Origin: Spirosoma utsteinense
GTDB taxonomy: Bacteria; Bacteroidota; Bacteroidia; Cytophagales; Spirosomataceae
Assembly: GCF_014282275.1 (NCBI RefSeq)
Contig: NZ_VFIA01000004.1
Location: 214,751-278,750 of the forward strand
Length of the DNA: 64,000 nt
Direction of reading: 5' to 3'
The notes beneath the pieces were generated by a model. It made no database searches and had not been told where the DNA came from. It saw only the letters and a list, made by a program, of their open reading frames with translations. Positions 32,757 to 41,764 of the stretch are shown in pieces (the stretch's first letter is position 1; each line of letters opens with the position of its first letter). The translations under genes and the position numbers were made by a program.

Positions 32757-32758
32757 TT

Positions 32759-33280
32759 ATGTACACATTTACCGCAGTTCTCCAGCGTTTTGAGCAGAAA
32801 GGGGAAAAGACCGGCTGGACCTATATTGACATTCCCATCGATATTACCCAGGCGCTCAAACCTGGCCAGAAAACCTCGTTTCGGGTAAAAGGTACACTCG
32901 ATACGTACCCCATTGCGCTGGTCGCCCTAATACCAATGGGTACGTCGGGGGACGCAACGGGCTCGTTTATCATGGCTGTCAAAGCGACCATGCGCCGGGG
33001 TATTCGAAAGGAGGAAGGAGCTACGGTACGGGTCACGCTGGAGGCCGACGATTCGCCCATGCCGCTTTCTGCCGATCTGATGACCTGTCTGGCCGACGAC
33101 CCAACAGCGCTTGATTTCTTCAATACCCTGGCGAAAGGGCATCAGGTATACTTCAGCAACTGGATCGAATCGGCCAGAACGATGGAGACGAAAACCAAGC
33201 GCATCACCCAGGCCGTGAGGGGCCTGTCGATGGGTATGGGCTATGGCGAAATGACCCGGTATTTTAAGAAGCTATCGTAG
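32759..33280 (+). CDS. YdeI/OmpD-associated protein with DUF1905 domain
   Basis: 173 aa. The frame is open far upstream inside the WYL gene, but the ATG at 32759, 2 bp after the WYL stop, gives the family N-terminus. The DUF1905 beta-barrel spans residues 1-95 (FTAVLQRFEQKGEKTGWTYIDIP, RVKGTLDTYPIALVALIPMG). The YdeI-like helical region follows (CLADDPTALDFFNTLAKGHQVYFSNWIESARTMETKTKRITQ). Family members are linked to stress or peptide resistance; exact function unknown. It is convergent with the tryptophan dioxygenase gene (9 bp gap). Confidence 0.85.
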   Translation: MYTFTAVLQRFEQKGEKTGWTYIDIPIDITQALKPGQKTSFRVKGTLDTYPIALVALIPMGTSGDATGSFIMAVKATMRRGIRKEEGATVRVTLEADDSPMPLSADLMTCLADDPTALDFFNTLAKGHQVYFSNWIESARTMETKTKRITQAVRGLSMGMGYGEMTRYFKKLS

Positions 33281-33289
33281 AAAAACCGG

Positions 33290-34213
33290 TCAGGTCTGTA
33301 GCGATGGCCGTCCCCAGTGCTGTAACGCTTCGGCCGACCATAGCGCAGGAAAAAAGATACGTTGCTGCTGTACGGGCGGCAGATACGTTTGCCAGTTGGT
33401 ACCACCCGTGGCTTTAATATCGGTTGGCGTTTTGTGTAAATACTGAACCGCCGACCGCAGGTGTGCCAGTTTCCAGCGAACGTTAACGCGGTGGTCGTAC
33501 TCGCGCAGCACGTCGGCCAGCTCAGTGGTTAGCTGCCCTGTCTGTTCAAGTTCCTGAAGCCGTTTGTGCAGATTTTTGGTCTGATAGATTTCCGCCAGCC
33601 GCACCAGCCGGCCACTGTACTGCCGATCGAATTGATTCAGGGTCAGCGTTTTCTGCTGCGTTGCCAGTTCGGTCGCGCCCTGCTTCCAGTAAATCAAGTC
33701 ATAGCGGTCGGCAATGGAGCCGGGCTCGGCAGGAGCGTCTGCCAGCAGCTGCTGAAAATCGGTCGAAACGATCTCGATCTCGCGAAACTGCACCGACTGA
33801 AAGCCACTTGACGGCAGCAGCGCCATGCGGAATTTAAGAAACTGCTCGCGCTCCATTCCGGCGATCATCACGCCGAATGACTGTTCCAGCAAATCGAAGT
33901 AACGATTCACGCGCTGCATACGGGCCGTGAAAAATGCCGGTGTCAACGGCTGGGCCTCGGCGATCTGAGCAATTTCGTGCAGAACGAGTTTGAAATACAA
34001 CTCTGTGATCTGGTGGTAGGTTACAAAGATCAGTTCGTCGGGGTAAGCCGTTTTAGGCGTTTGCAGTGACAGTAACGTGTCCAGATGCACATAGTCCCAG
34101 TAGGTGAGGTAGTCGGCCTGGAGGAGGCCTTCGAGGTAGGAGGCCATATCCTGCCCCATAGCCGCAAATTTCTGTTCCAGCTGGGTTAGTTTATCGGAAA
34201 GGGATTCGTGCAT
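33290..34213 (-). CDS. Tryptophan 2,3-dioxygenase family protein
   Basis: Haem enzyme opening the indole ring of L-tryptophan to N-formylkynurenine. 307 aa, near the bacterial family length. Signatures: YLTYWDYVHLDTLLSLQ near residue 34, DELIFVTYHQITELYFKLVLHE near residue 58, ALLPSSGFQSVQFREIEI near residue 132, and a late His-rich helix YDHRVNVRWKLAHLRSAV carrying the likely proximal haem ligand. Other kynurenine-pathway genes are not seen in the window. A palindromic repeat (34231-34304) fills its upstream region. Confidence 0.88.
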   Translation of the reverse strand: MHESLSDKLTQLEQKFAAMGQDMASYLEGLLQADYLTYWDYVHLDTLLSLQTPKTAYPDELIFVTYHQITELYFKLVLHEIAQIAEAQPLTPAFFTARMQRVNRYFDLLEQSFGVMIAGMEREQFLKFRMALLPSSGFQSVQFREIEIVSTDFQQLLADAPAEPGSIADRYDLIYWKQGATELATQQKTLTLNQFDRQYSGRLVRLAEIYQTKNLHKRLQELEQTGQLTTELADVLREYDHRVNVRWKLAHLRSAVQYLHKTPTDIKATGGTNWQTYLPPVQQQRIFFPALWSAEALQHWGRPSLQT

Positions 34214-34230
34214 GAGGCAAGGGAAAAGGT

Positions 34231-34304
34231 AGTGTATCCTGGACGGCCACGTCCGGGCGTAGATAAAACATTTTCACCCCGGACGTAGCCGTCCAGGATA
34301 CACT
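34231..34304. repeat. Inverted repeat, TCCTGGACGGCCACGTCC family, copy 1
   Basis: Arms 34231-34257 (AGTGTATCCTGGACGGCCAC...) and 34278-34304 are complementary over 27 bp with one mismatch, with a 20-nt loop TAGATAAAACATTTTCACC. A degraded third arm (CCCGGACGTGGCCG...CCAGGATACA) follows at about 34336-34376. A second complete copy lies at 53885-53961. Confidence 0.8.
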
Positions 34305-34497
34305 AACCGGACCAGGCCTAGATAAAATAGTCTCACCCGGACGTGGCCGCTGGTGTGCCAGCCCGGCCAGGATACAACAGACCGCTTCCTGCCGGTGATC
34401 CTAAACAGGTGCTGCTGGTTAGTTGATACGGCAAAGCTACGGAAAAGTTGGTGTCGCTGTTTTTGCGGGGGTCTCCGCGCTCTGTATAATTTACCCG

Positions 34498-34505
34498 TAC
34501 TTTTG
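34498..34505 (+). promoter_or_regulatory. TAnnTTTG box directly before the SDR start
   Basis: TACTTTTG matches the Bacteroidota -7 consensus exactly and ends 4 bp before the ATG at 34510. If active, the transcript would be nearly leaderless; no -33 element at the normal distance was seen, so this may be chance. Confidence 0.3.
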
Positions 34506-34509
34506 CTCC

Positions 34510-35214
34510 ATGAACATTCAGAACAAGACCGTTATTATTTCCGGCGCGTCGCGCGGCATAGGCCGGGCTACGGCCCTGCTACTGGCCCATCAGGGGGCCA
34601 ACGTCATCGCTACCGCCCGTAACGCCAAGGATCTGGCGGCCCTCGAAGAGGAACACCCCGGCATTGTGGCTGTTCCCGGCGATGTTGCCAACGAAGCCGA
34701 TATGGCCAACGTCGTACAGGTGGCGCTTGATCGATTCGGTACGATCGACATCGTGATTAACAACGCCGGTTACGGCATTTTCAAGAATGTAGAAGAGATC
34801 ACGGCTACCGAGTGGGACGACCTGATGGCAACCAACGTAAAAGGTACGTTCCTGTTGACCAAAGCCGCACTACCCACGCTGAAAGCGCAGGGATCGGGCC
34901 ACGTGGTCGTGGTTGCGTCGGATGTGGCGAAACGAACGTTTGCAGGCGGTTCGCTTTACACCGCCAGCAAGTATGCGCAGGAAGCTTTTATGGGAGCGCT
35001 CCGCAAAGAAGTCCGGCCAATGGGTATCAAAGTGAGTGGTGTCTACACCGGTCTGGTCGATTCGCACTTTCACGACAAAGGACATGGCCATGAAACATCG
35101 GCGCACTACCTGAAAGAGCAGGATGTGGCCGAGTCGATGCTGTTCATCGTCAGCCGCCCCGCCCACGTCGTCATCGACGAATTTATGGTACACCCGCTGG
35201 AGCAGGAGTACTAG
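34510..35214 (+). CDS. Short-chain dehydrogenase/reductase (classical SDR)
   Basis: 234 aa from the ATG at 34510; the frame extends 87 bp upstream but MNIQNKTVIISGASRGIGRA is the family N-terminus with the TGxxxGxG cofactor motif. NNAGYGIF is the NNAG motif near residue 85. Catalytic Ser is in VVVASDVAK, and YxxxK is in SLYTASKYAQEAF near residue 155. TARN after the second strand suggests NADP(H) preference. Substrate unknown. A hairpin terminator follows. Confidence 0.88.
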   Translation: MNIQNKTVIISGASRGIGRATALLLAHQGANVIATARNAKDLAALEEEHPGIVAVPGDVANEADMANVVQVALDRFGTIDIVINNAGYGIFKNVEEITATEWDDLMATNVKGTFLLTKAALPTLKAQGSGHVVVVASDVAKRTFAGGSLYTASKYAQEAFMGALRKEVRPMGIKVSGVYTGLVDSHFHDKGHGHETSAHYLKEQDVAESMLFIVSRPAHVVIDEFMVHPLEQEY

Positions 35215-35235
35215 CCGCAGAACGAATAGACGGGT

Positions 35236-35282
35236 GAGGGTAAGTGATCAGTCAGGTGGCATCTGGCTAATCACTTACCCTC
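35236..35282. terminator. Hairpin between convergent SDR and TonB-receptor genes
   Basis: GAGGGTAAGTGAT (35236-35248) and ATCACTTACCCTC (35270-35282) are perfect 13-bp arms, followed by TTC. It sits midway between two convergent stop codons. Confidence 0.75.
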
Positions 35283-35294
35283 TTCATTAACAAG

Positions 35295-37502
35295 CTACAG
35301 CGTATACTTGAGGGCCAGGTTCACAATGCGGCCTTCGAGAGGAGCCCAGACGGGCCGGAACGTGGGTTGGGAAATAGAGCCCGTTACGACGGTTTCGTAC
35401 CTGGCCTGCCTTACGTTAAATAGGTTTTCGGCATTCAGCACCAACCGCCAGTGTTCGTTATAATGATACTCGGCGGCCCCGGCAAAGAACCAGTAGTTAG
35501 GCACCTGCTGGTTCGTATAAAGATACTGCCTGCCTACATAGGCCGTTTCGACTCCAAACCGGAAATGGTCATTCTCCCAGGCGAGCGTTGTCGAAAACTT
35601 GTCTTGCGGAGCTAGTGCCAGAAAAGACTTGTCGGCCGGTCCGTTGCGTCGCGAAAGCGTGTGGTTGTAGCCCAGGTACAGTTCATACGCCTTGTATTCG
35701 AGTCGTACATAGGTATCGGTGCCCACACTGAGCAGGTCATAGGGCGCATTGACGAACTGGGTGTAAGCGCCCAGGTTACTGGATGTGCTGGCAAAGGTCG
35801 ACACCACCGGCGCGTTGACGATGGTGTAGTAAAAGGCCTGATCGACCTGCACCGATAGACCATTTTCAAACGTCTTACTGTAGGCAATATCGGCGTTGGC
35901 TCCTATCGACCGCTCGGCTTTTACGGTAGCTGGATTAATGGGCAGCAAACGCGGGAAAATCAGGCTTACGCCCAGCTGGCCGGGTGTCTGATTAACGAAC
36001 AGGTTTGGGGTTTTATAGCCCGTTCCCACACTTAGCCGCACCGTCCAGGGTTCCGACGGTTTGAGTTTGACCGAGATCCTCGGCAGCAGAAAACTTCCGA
36101 ACGTATTGTGGTGGTCGAACCGAAGCCCGGCCTGCACGGCAATTTTGTTGGTCAACTGGTAGTCGTCCTGCACGAACGCACCGACGGTCTGGTAGGTGTA
36201 ATCAACGAGCCGCGTGCTGTCCCGGTTCTTCCGGAAGGCTTCGGTCGTCAGGTTCAACCCGCCAATGAGCTGATGTTTACCAACCTGCACCAGGTCGTTG
36301 GCTTCCAGGTAGACTGATGCCTGGCGGCCGTCGGAGAGCTTCTGGTAATCGGTATTCTGACGGTGAAACGTACTGACGGCTCCCTTGAACGAGATCACGT
36401 TGCTGGCCGAGGTGTTGTGGCTGGCGTTGAAATCGACCGTGTGGCGTTGCAGATCGGTGATGTTGCGGTAAGCGTTCGGGAGTGTGCCCTCCAGCGCGGG
36501 CAGGTAGCCACCTTCGCGGTGCTCGTTGGTGTAGGCGTAGCCGATGTTGAGCCGGGTCCGGTCCGACGGGTTCCAGAAAAAGCGCGGGTGCAGGTTGAAC
36601 TGCCGGATGAGCGGGCTATCCGTAAACCCATCGCCCGTTACGTCGACGGCCTGTTGGTCGGTATAGCCCGCAAAGAACGTCAGGCCGGTTTTGCCACCGG
36701 CATAGCGCTGCGAGTAATAGGCGTTGCCGTTGCTTTCTTTCAGTCCCGACCGGTTAATGAGGGCCGTAAATTCGGGTGTTTCGGAGGTGGGCGATTTGGA
36801 AACAATATTGATCATGCCGCCAATGGCCCCGCCCCCGTAGAGCGTCGAGACGGAGCCCTTTACGATCTCTACCTGCTTCAGGTCGAGGGGCGGAATCTGA
36901 AGGACGCCCAGGTTTCCCGAAAAACCTTCATAAAGGGGTAATCCATCGCGCAGAATTTGCGTGTATTTAGGGTCAAGCCCCTGCATTCGGATGGCCTGGT
37001 TGCCGTTGACGGCCGATGTCCGCTGGATGTGAATGATGGAAATATCGCCCAGAATGCTGCTCACATTGCCTGGCACCACAGCGCTCTCTTCGTCCATGTC
37101 CTCCGGCCCCAGCACCTCCACTTTAATAGGAAGGTCCTCGATGCGGGAGTTGGTCCGGGTAGCGGTAACCGTTACTTCGTCGATCGATTCGGTGGCTGGT
37201 TTCAGTCTGAAGACCAGCGTGTCTACGGGGGAAGCACCGCCCAGGGGGAAGATCGCCGTTTCGTAGCCCACAGCGCTAACTACAAGCTCCGTAAGTTCAC
37301 CGGACAGGTTGGATAAACTGGCGATTCCGTTCACGTCCGTCAGGGCACCGACGACCGGTTTAACCCGGCTTTTCGACTGAACCGTAGCCCCGATAACGGG
37401 CTGGTGGGTAATACTATCCTCGACGCGGATAACACGGCTGGTTTGTCCCAGACTGGCAATCGCGATCAGAATGAAGAAAAATGTAGTGACTAAAAAATTC
37501 AT
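35295..37502 (-). CDS. TonB-dependent outer-membrane receptor
   Basis: 735 aa with signal peptide NFLVTTFFFILIAIASLGQ. An N-terminal carboxypeptidase-like beta-sandwich (VEDSITHQPVIGATVQSKSR...) leads to the plug domain (IEDLPIKVEVLGPEDMDEESAVVPGNVSSIL, QAIRMQGLDPKYTQILRDGLPLYEG, VEIVKGSVSTLYGGGAIGGMINIVSK). A 22-strand barrel follows, ending in an aromatic-rich strand (GRIVNLALKYTL). It resembles FecA/CirA-type siderophore or metal receptors rather than SusC, as there is no SusD. An inverted repeat covers the start codon (37501-37551), so translation may be controlled by an mRNA hairpin. Confidence 0.9.
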   Translation of the reverse strand: MNFLVTTFFFILIAIASLGQTSRVIRVEDSITHQPVIGATVQSKSRVKPVVGALTDVNGIASLSNLSGELTELVVSAVGYETAIFPLGGASPVDTLVFRLKPATESIDEVTVTATRTNSRIEDLPIKVEVLGPEDMDEESAVVPGNVSSILGDISIIHIQRTSAVNGNQAIRMQGLDPKYTQILRDGLPLYEGFSGNLGVLQIPPLDLKQVEIVKGSVSTLYGGGAIGGMINIVSKSPTSETPEFTALINRSGLKESNGNAYYSQRYAGGKTGLTFFAGYTDQQAVDVTGDGFTDSPLIRQFNLHPRFFWNPSDRTRLNIGYAYTNEHREGGYLPALEGTLPNAYRNITDLQRHTVDFNASHNTSASNVISFKGAVSTFHRQNTDYQKLSDGRQASVYLEANDLVQVGKHQLIGGLNLTTEAFRKNRDSTRLVDYTYQTVGAFVQDDYQLTNKIAVQAGLRFDHHNTFGSFLLPRISVKLKPSEPWTVRLSVGTGYKTPNLFVNQTPGQLGVSLIFPRLLPINPATVKAERSIGANADIAYSKTFENGLSVQVDQAFYYTIVNAPVVSTFASTSSNLGAYTQFVNAPYDLLSVGTDTYVRLEYKAYELYLGYNHTLSRRNGPADKSFLALAPQDKFSTTLAWENDHFRFGVETAYVGRQYLYTNQQVPNYWFFAGAAEYHYNEHWRLVLNAENLFNVRQARYETVVTGSISQPTFRPVWAPLEGRIVNLALKYTL

Positions 37503-37551
37503 AGGCAGGTGATATCGAGCTGAAAGGTACAGTTCGTCATCACCTGCCTAT
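37501..37551 (-). promoter_or_regulatory. Leader inverted repeat overlapping the TonB-receptor start codon
   Basis: Perfect 13-bp arms ATAGGCAGGTGAT (37501-37513) and ATCACCTGCCTAT (37539-37551) with a 25-nt loop. In the mRNA the 3' arm ends in ...CCTATG, so the first two bases of the ATG are in the stem. Confidence 0.6.
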
Positions 37552-37637
37552 GAACAGAACAGGTAGTTTTAATGGAATTTAAACCACCCGAAACCCACTA
37601 TTGGGTGTCCCATTATTTGGCGACCACCATTTAGCAA

Positions 37638-37657
37638 CCCACCATTAAAATGGTGGG
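37638..37657. terminator. CCCACCATT/AATGGTGGG hairpin after aldo/keto reductase
   Basis: Nine-base perfect arms around AA, immediately beyond the stop codon at 37658 (minus). Partial copies of the arm (ACCCACTATTGGGTG, GACCACCATTT) precede it, so it may be a small repeat cluster. Confidence 0.55.
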
Positions 37658-38629
37658 CTATTGACTCCACTCGGTTGGAGTGCGGTCCCAACGGTGGCCT
37701 GCTAGCTCCTGTACCAACGAGGCAGGCAATGGGTTACCATCGCTCACGGCGGTGTTGGCCTCTACATTGCGGATCTGGCGCATACCGGGGATGGTGGTGT
37801 GCACATCGGGATTGTTGAGAATGAAACGCAGCGCCAGTTCGGGCATCGTCATCCCCGCCGGAATGATCGGCTTGAGGGCATCGGCATGATCGACACTGCT
37901 GTTCAAATTCTCCGGGACGAAATACGTCGACCGCCAGTCGTCGGCCGGGAAAGTCGTTTCCTTGGTGAACGTACCCGTCAGCGTACCTTCGTCGAAGGGG
38001 ACGCGGGCGATAACGCCGATGTTCAGCTCGCGGCAGAGTGGGAAGAGCGCATCTTCGGGATTCTGGTCGAAGATGTTGTAGATCACCTGCACGGAATCGA
38101 TCAGGCCTGTGCGGAGTGTGTTCAGGCAATTTTCCGGCTCCCAGCGGTTCACCGAAACGCCCCAGGCGCTCACTTTGCCCTGCTCGGTTAATTTCTGGAT
38201 CGCTTCTTTCCACTCGTCGCGGTCGGCCCAGCCGTCTTCCCAGACGTGAAACTGCAACAGATCGATCGTCTCGACGCCCAGGTTTTGCAGACTCTTTTCC
38301 GTGTACTCAACAATGTAGTCGGCGGGAAATACGTCGTCGATGGAGAATTCAGGTTTGGAAGGCCACGTCCGATTTTTGGGCGGGATCTTGGTGGCAGCAT
38401 ATAGCTTTTTGTCCGCGTTGTCCTTCAGCAACTGCCCCAGTATCTGTTCACTGACGCCTTCGGCATAGCCCCAGGCCGTGTCGAAGAAGTTGCAACCCAG
38501 TTCAACGGAGCGTTGCAGGGCGCGCAGGACTTCGGCTTTGTCGGAGCCGGTCCAGCCAGCGAGGCCCCACATGCCATAACCAATTTCAGAAACTTGCCAG
38601 CCAGTACGGCCGAATGTACGGTATTGCAT
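37658..38629 (-). CDS. Aldo/keto reductase
   Basis: NADPH-dependent oxidoreductase of the AKR superfamily, 323 aa from the ATG at 38629 (a TTG 9 bp upstream is in frame). Visible: YRTFGRTGWQVSEIGYGMWGL at the N-terminus, catalytic Asp in NFFDTAWGYAEGVSEQILG, Lys in AATKIPP, His in LLQFHVWEDGW, and the C-terminal cofactor segment TTIPGMRQIRNVEANTAV. Close to the general stress AKR12/YghZ-like group. Substrate unknown. No partner gene is obvious. Confidence 0.9.
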   Translation of the reverse strand: MQYRTFGRTGWQVSEIGYGMWGLAGWTGSDKAEVLRALQRSVELGCNFFDTAWGYAEGVSEQILGQLLKDNADKKLYAATKIPPKNRTWPSKPEFSIDDVFPADYIVEYTEKSLQNLGVETIDLLQFHVWEDGWADRDEWKEAIQKLTEQGKVSAWGVSVNRWEPENCLNTLRTGLIDSVQVIYNIFDQNPEDALFPLCRELNIGVIARVPFDEGTLTGTFTKETTFPADDWRSTYFVPENLNSSVDHADALKPIIPAGMTMPELALRFILNNPDVHTTIPGMRQIRNVEANTAVSDGNPLPASLVQELAGHRWDRTPTEWSQ

Positions 38630-38729
38630 AATCAACAATTAATTTAAACGCAGCGATAAGACCCGGACGGGGTCTGGTTTACTCTAGTGAACACGGCAAG
38701 TCAGGGTGTGTTCGGAGGATAGGATAAAA

Positions 38730-41312
38730 TTATTCTTCGCCCTCAACACTCGGTACCGTTAGCACACCGCCGAAGAAAAGCGCATTCAGGAATAACTTGT
38801 TCGTGCCGTACCAGCTGGCCCGGAAGTTGGGATTGTCGGCAAAGAGGATCACCCGTCCCGCGCCGTCGCCACTGGCCAGAATAGCCGCTGACTTCGCAAC
38901 ACGTTTCAGGGAAGACGGATGTACATACCCCCCTACCAGTGGCTTGTCTGTGTACTGAGCTACGGTGTTATACGGGTTTTGACTGGCCTGTAAAATGGTC
39001 TGGTTGTTTTTGAACAGCGACAGACGCCGGTCCGTGAAGCCAAATCCGATAGGGCTCGACAGATCGAGGTCGGCCGTGAAAATGCTGCCGCCGAGGGCTT
39101 TGGCCCCTTCGTAGTTGGTCGCTTCGTCGTAGTTATAGCGCAGGGCTTTACGGGTCGTGTCGGCGGCCAAAAGCTTTTCTTTGGTCAGCCCCTGTTTGAT
39201 AGCCCATTCACTGGCGGTTTTAAGGGTGATGAGCGTACCGCCCGCCTGCACCCACGCTTTCACCTTGTCGCTTATCGCTCTGTCGGCGGGATAGGCACCA
39301 GACACCATCACGAGCGTGTTGTAGCGGTTGAGGTTCACGCGCGCCAGGTTGGCCAGGTCCAGTTTGGTGATCGGCATACCCACGCGCTGATCGAGCAGGT
39401 GCCAGACTTCGCCCGCTTCATAAGGACTTACGCCCGGACCTACCAGCATCAGGACTTCGGGCCGGCGCAGGGTACGAACCTGATTACTGCCCAAATCGAC
39501 ACCCTGGGTGTTGAAGCCTGTGTCGATCCCCTGAATCGTAATACCCGACCGTTGCCCAACGCTACTGACCAGGCGGTAGAGTGAGTCGGGCGTGAGCGTC
39601 TGCTGTTGTACAGGTATGACCAGGGTACCATAACCGAACGACTGGTCGGTAGGGCCGATGCGAGCGGTAAACGGTTTGAAGGCGGTTTTGACGATGGCTC
39701 CGCCCACCTGTAAACTATACAGGGCTTTGTAGGTATTGTAGTCACTTACCGCTATCAGGTAGGCATAGGCGCTACGCCCAACGGCGGGTACCGAACTCGT
39801 CAATGGTTGCGTAATCGCTTTGCCGAGGGGTAAGGCAGCCACTGCGCCTTTGCCTGTTGGTCTGCTCAGTTCAGCGTAGGGCAGGCCGAACGCGTGGATC
39901 AGCGACCAGGTCGTCGCGTCGTAGAACAGGCTGTCGGTATAGGTGATCTGCTTTTCAAACGCCGACCGGACCATCATGTAATTGCGCTGCTCGGTAGGCA
40001 CGACAAACGCCTGCCCTTTGCGGAAGGTACGGCCCCCGGCGGTTACGTCGCGGTCGAGTTCATAGGTGTCGATCTGGTGCCGACGGAGCAGGTTTACAAA
40101 CGCGTGGGTGCGGGTCGGGTCGGCGGGTTCGCCAAAGACGTAGCCTTTGACAGCGCTCTTCCGGGCCTGATCGGTGGCCGATGTGAAAAAATCCCGACGG
40201 AGTTTCAGTAGCATGGGCTTCTCGGCCAGCGACGCCCGGATGGTGGTCAGGGCGGCTGTCAGCTGGTTACGGACGGTGAACGCAAAGGTGATGGGAATGG
40301 TGGTTGTTTCCTGCACAATACCGCGCGCGCTGGCCTGCTCGAACAGAAACCCCGCCCCGCCATAAAAATTGGTGTAGCTGGACCCATAGCCGGGATAAAG
40401 CTTGTCGAAGGTTTCTTTGGTGAAATAAAGCGAGCCGATACCGTTCATGGCTTTGGCGAAGTAGCTGCCGAAAGCCGGATAAACGGTGTCGTAGAGGTAG
40501 GCGGGTACGACCGGATTGTTACTGCTGTACTTGCCGGGATCGAAGTAGAACGTCGCGTTCGTGCCCATCTCGTGATGGTCGACGACGACATACGGCATCC
40601 ACTCATGAAACCAGCGCACATGCGCTTGCGCTTCGGGATGAGCACACAGGAACCAGTCGCGGTTAGGGTCGAACCAGTAGTGGTTCATGCGGCCACCGGG
40701 CCAGATCTCATTGTGCTCCCGATCGGCCGGGTCGGCCACCGACGTTTCGCTCTTGTGCATGTTGGCCCAGTTGGCAAATCGGTCGCGGCCATCGGGGTTC
40801 AGGATCGGCTCCACGAAAATAAGCATCTCGTTCAGCCATCGCTTCACTTCCTCACTTTCCGAAGCGGCCAGGTAGTAGGCCGTCAGCATGGTCGATTCGC
40901 CCCCCGAGGGTTCGTTGCCGTGGACGTTGGCCCCGATCTGAATAACGAGCGGTACGTTCGTTCCGGCATCGGCGGTGGCTTGTTTCAGGTGATTCTGGCG
41001 GATGCTTTCGCGGTTGGTGTAATTGGCCGGGCTGGTAAATGACGCCATCAGGAGCGGCCGGTGTTCGTAGGTTCGGCCAATCTCCTCAACATGAACGCGG
41101 TCGGAGAGCCGGGCCAGCTCCCGGAAGTAAGCCACCATCTGGTCGTAGCGGGTCATATGTGACCCGACGGGATAGCCCAGAAACTGTTCGGGTGTGGGAA
41201 TGGCCGGGTTAAGCGGGCCGGGGTTGGCGGGGAAAAAATAGGAGGTCTGGGCCGACACAGAATGGCCGAGCAGCACCCCGACCAGCAGGATAGCACGTAG
41301 AAAGGAAAACAT
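38730..41312 (-). CDS. M14-family zinc carboxypeptidase, secreted
   Basis: 860 aa from the ATG at 41312, which starts a signal peptide FSFLRAILLVGVLLGHSVSAQ; the open frame extends 78 bp further. Zinc ligands HxxE in IGANVHGNEPSGGESTM near residue 125; the third ligand is probably in VVDHHEMG near residue 240. The substrate-binding NPDGRDR motif is present, and the catalytic Glu may be in FLFEQASARGIVQE. The last ~250 residues resemble a class I glutamine amidotransferase/ThuA-like fold (LMLVGPGVSPYEAGEVWHLLDQ, KAWVQAGGTLITLKTA), as in other Bacteroidota M14 proteins. Probably digests peptides in the periplasm or outside. Confidence 0.87.
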   Translation of the reverse strand: MFSFLRAILLVGVLLGHSVSAQTSYFFPANPGPLNPAIPTPEQFLGYPVGSHMTRYDQMVAYFRELARLSDRVHVEEIGRTYEHRPLLMASFTSPANYTNRESIRQNHLKQATADAGTNVPLVIQIGANVHGNEPSGGESTMLTAYYLAASESEEVKRWLNEMLIFVEPILNPDGRDRFANWANMHKSETSVADPADREHNEIWPGGRMNHYWFDPNRDWFLCAHPEAQAHVRWFHEWMPYVVVDHHEMGTNATFYFDPGKYSSNNPVVPAYLYDTVYPAFGSYFAKAMNGIGSLYFTKETFDKLYPGYGSSYTNFYGGAGFLFEQASARGIVQETTTIPITFAFTVRNQLTAALTTIRASLAEKPMLLKLRRDFFTSATDQARKSAVKGYVFGEPADPTRTHAFVNLLRRHQIDTYELDRDVTAGGRTFRKGQAFVVPTEQRNYMMVRSAFEKQITYTDSLFYDATTWSLIHAFGLPYAELSRPTGKGAVAALPLGKAITQPLTSSVPAVGRSAYAYLIAVSDYNTYKALYSLQVGGAIVKTAFKPFTARIGPTDQSFGYGTLVIPVQQQTLTPDSLYRLVSSVGQRSGITIQGIDTGFNTQGVDLGSNQVRTLRRPEVLMLVGPGVSPYEAGEVWHLLDQRVGMPITKLDLANLARVNLNRYNTLVMVSGAYPADRAISDKVKAWVQAGGTLITLKTASEWAIKQGLTKEKLLAADTTRKALRYNYDEATNYEGAKALGGSIFTADLDLSSPIGFGFTDRRLSLFKNNQTILQASQNPYNTVAQYTDKPLVGGYVHPSSLKRVAKSAAILASGDGAGRVILFADNPNFRASWYGTNKLFLNALFFGGVLTVPSVEGEE

Positions 41313-41400
41313 GTCGTAGAGAATTAGTGGGGGAGAAGCCGGAAGATAGCGAATACTGGCAAAAAATCGTAACTCGTACCAGCATCTCATCGCACCCGCT

Positions 41401-41709
41401 ATGCTCGTTCGTATCGTCCGTATGACGTTTCAGGAAGATAAACTGGCTGACTTTCACGCTATCTTCGACCGCTCCAAATCCCATATCCGGGCTTTCCCCG
41501 GCAACGCCCACCTCGAACTGCTGCGTGATCCTGACAACCCGGCAATCCGCATGACTTATAGCCTGTGGAACTCCGCCGACGATCTCGACGCTTACCGCCG
41601 GAGCGATCTGTTCCGCACCACCTGGGCCGCCACCAAATTACTCTTTGCCGACAAAGCCGTGGCCTTCTCGGGAGAGAAACTGGAGGAGGTACTGCCGCCG
41701 GATCGGTGA
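41401..41709 (+). CDS. Antibiotic biosynthesis monooxygenase (ABM) domain protein
   Basis: 102 aa, dimeric ferredoxin-like alpha/beta fold. Signatures: MLVRIVRMTFQEDKLADFHAIFD, GNAHLELLRDPDNPAIRMTYSLWNSADDLDAYRRSDLFRTTW. Typical small stand-alone ABM protein; such proteins act on quinones or haem in some cases, but nothing here identifies the substrate. Divergent from the M14 gene, 88 bp between starts. Confidence 0.8.
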   Translation: MLVRIVRMTFQEDKLADFHAIFDRSKSHIRAFPGNAHLELLRDPDNPAIRMTYSLWNSADDLDAYRRSDLFRTTWAATKLLFADKAVAFSGEKLEEVLPPDR

Positions 41710-41764
41710 GTAAAAACAACTGATTTTCAGCTTCTGTATAGTGGCAACTTAACGGCCGGACTCC

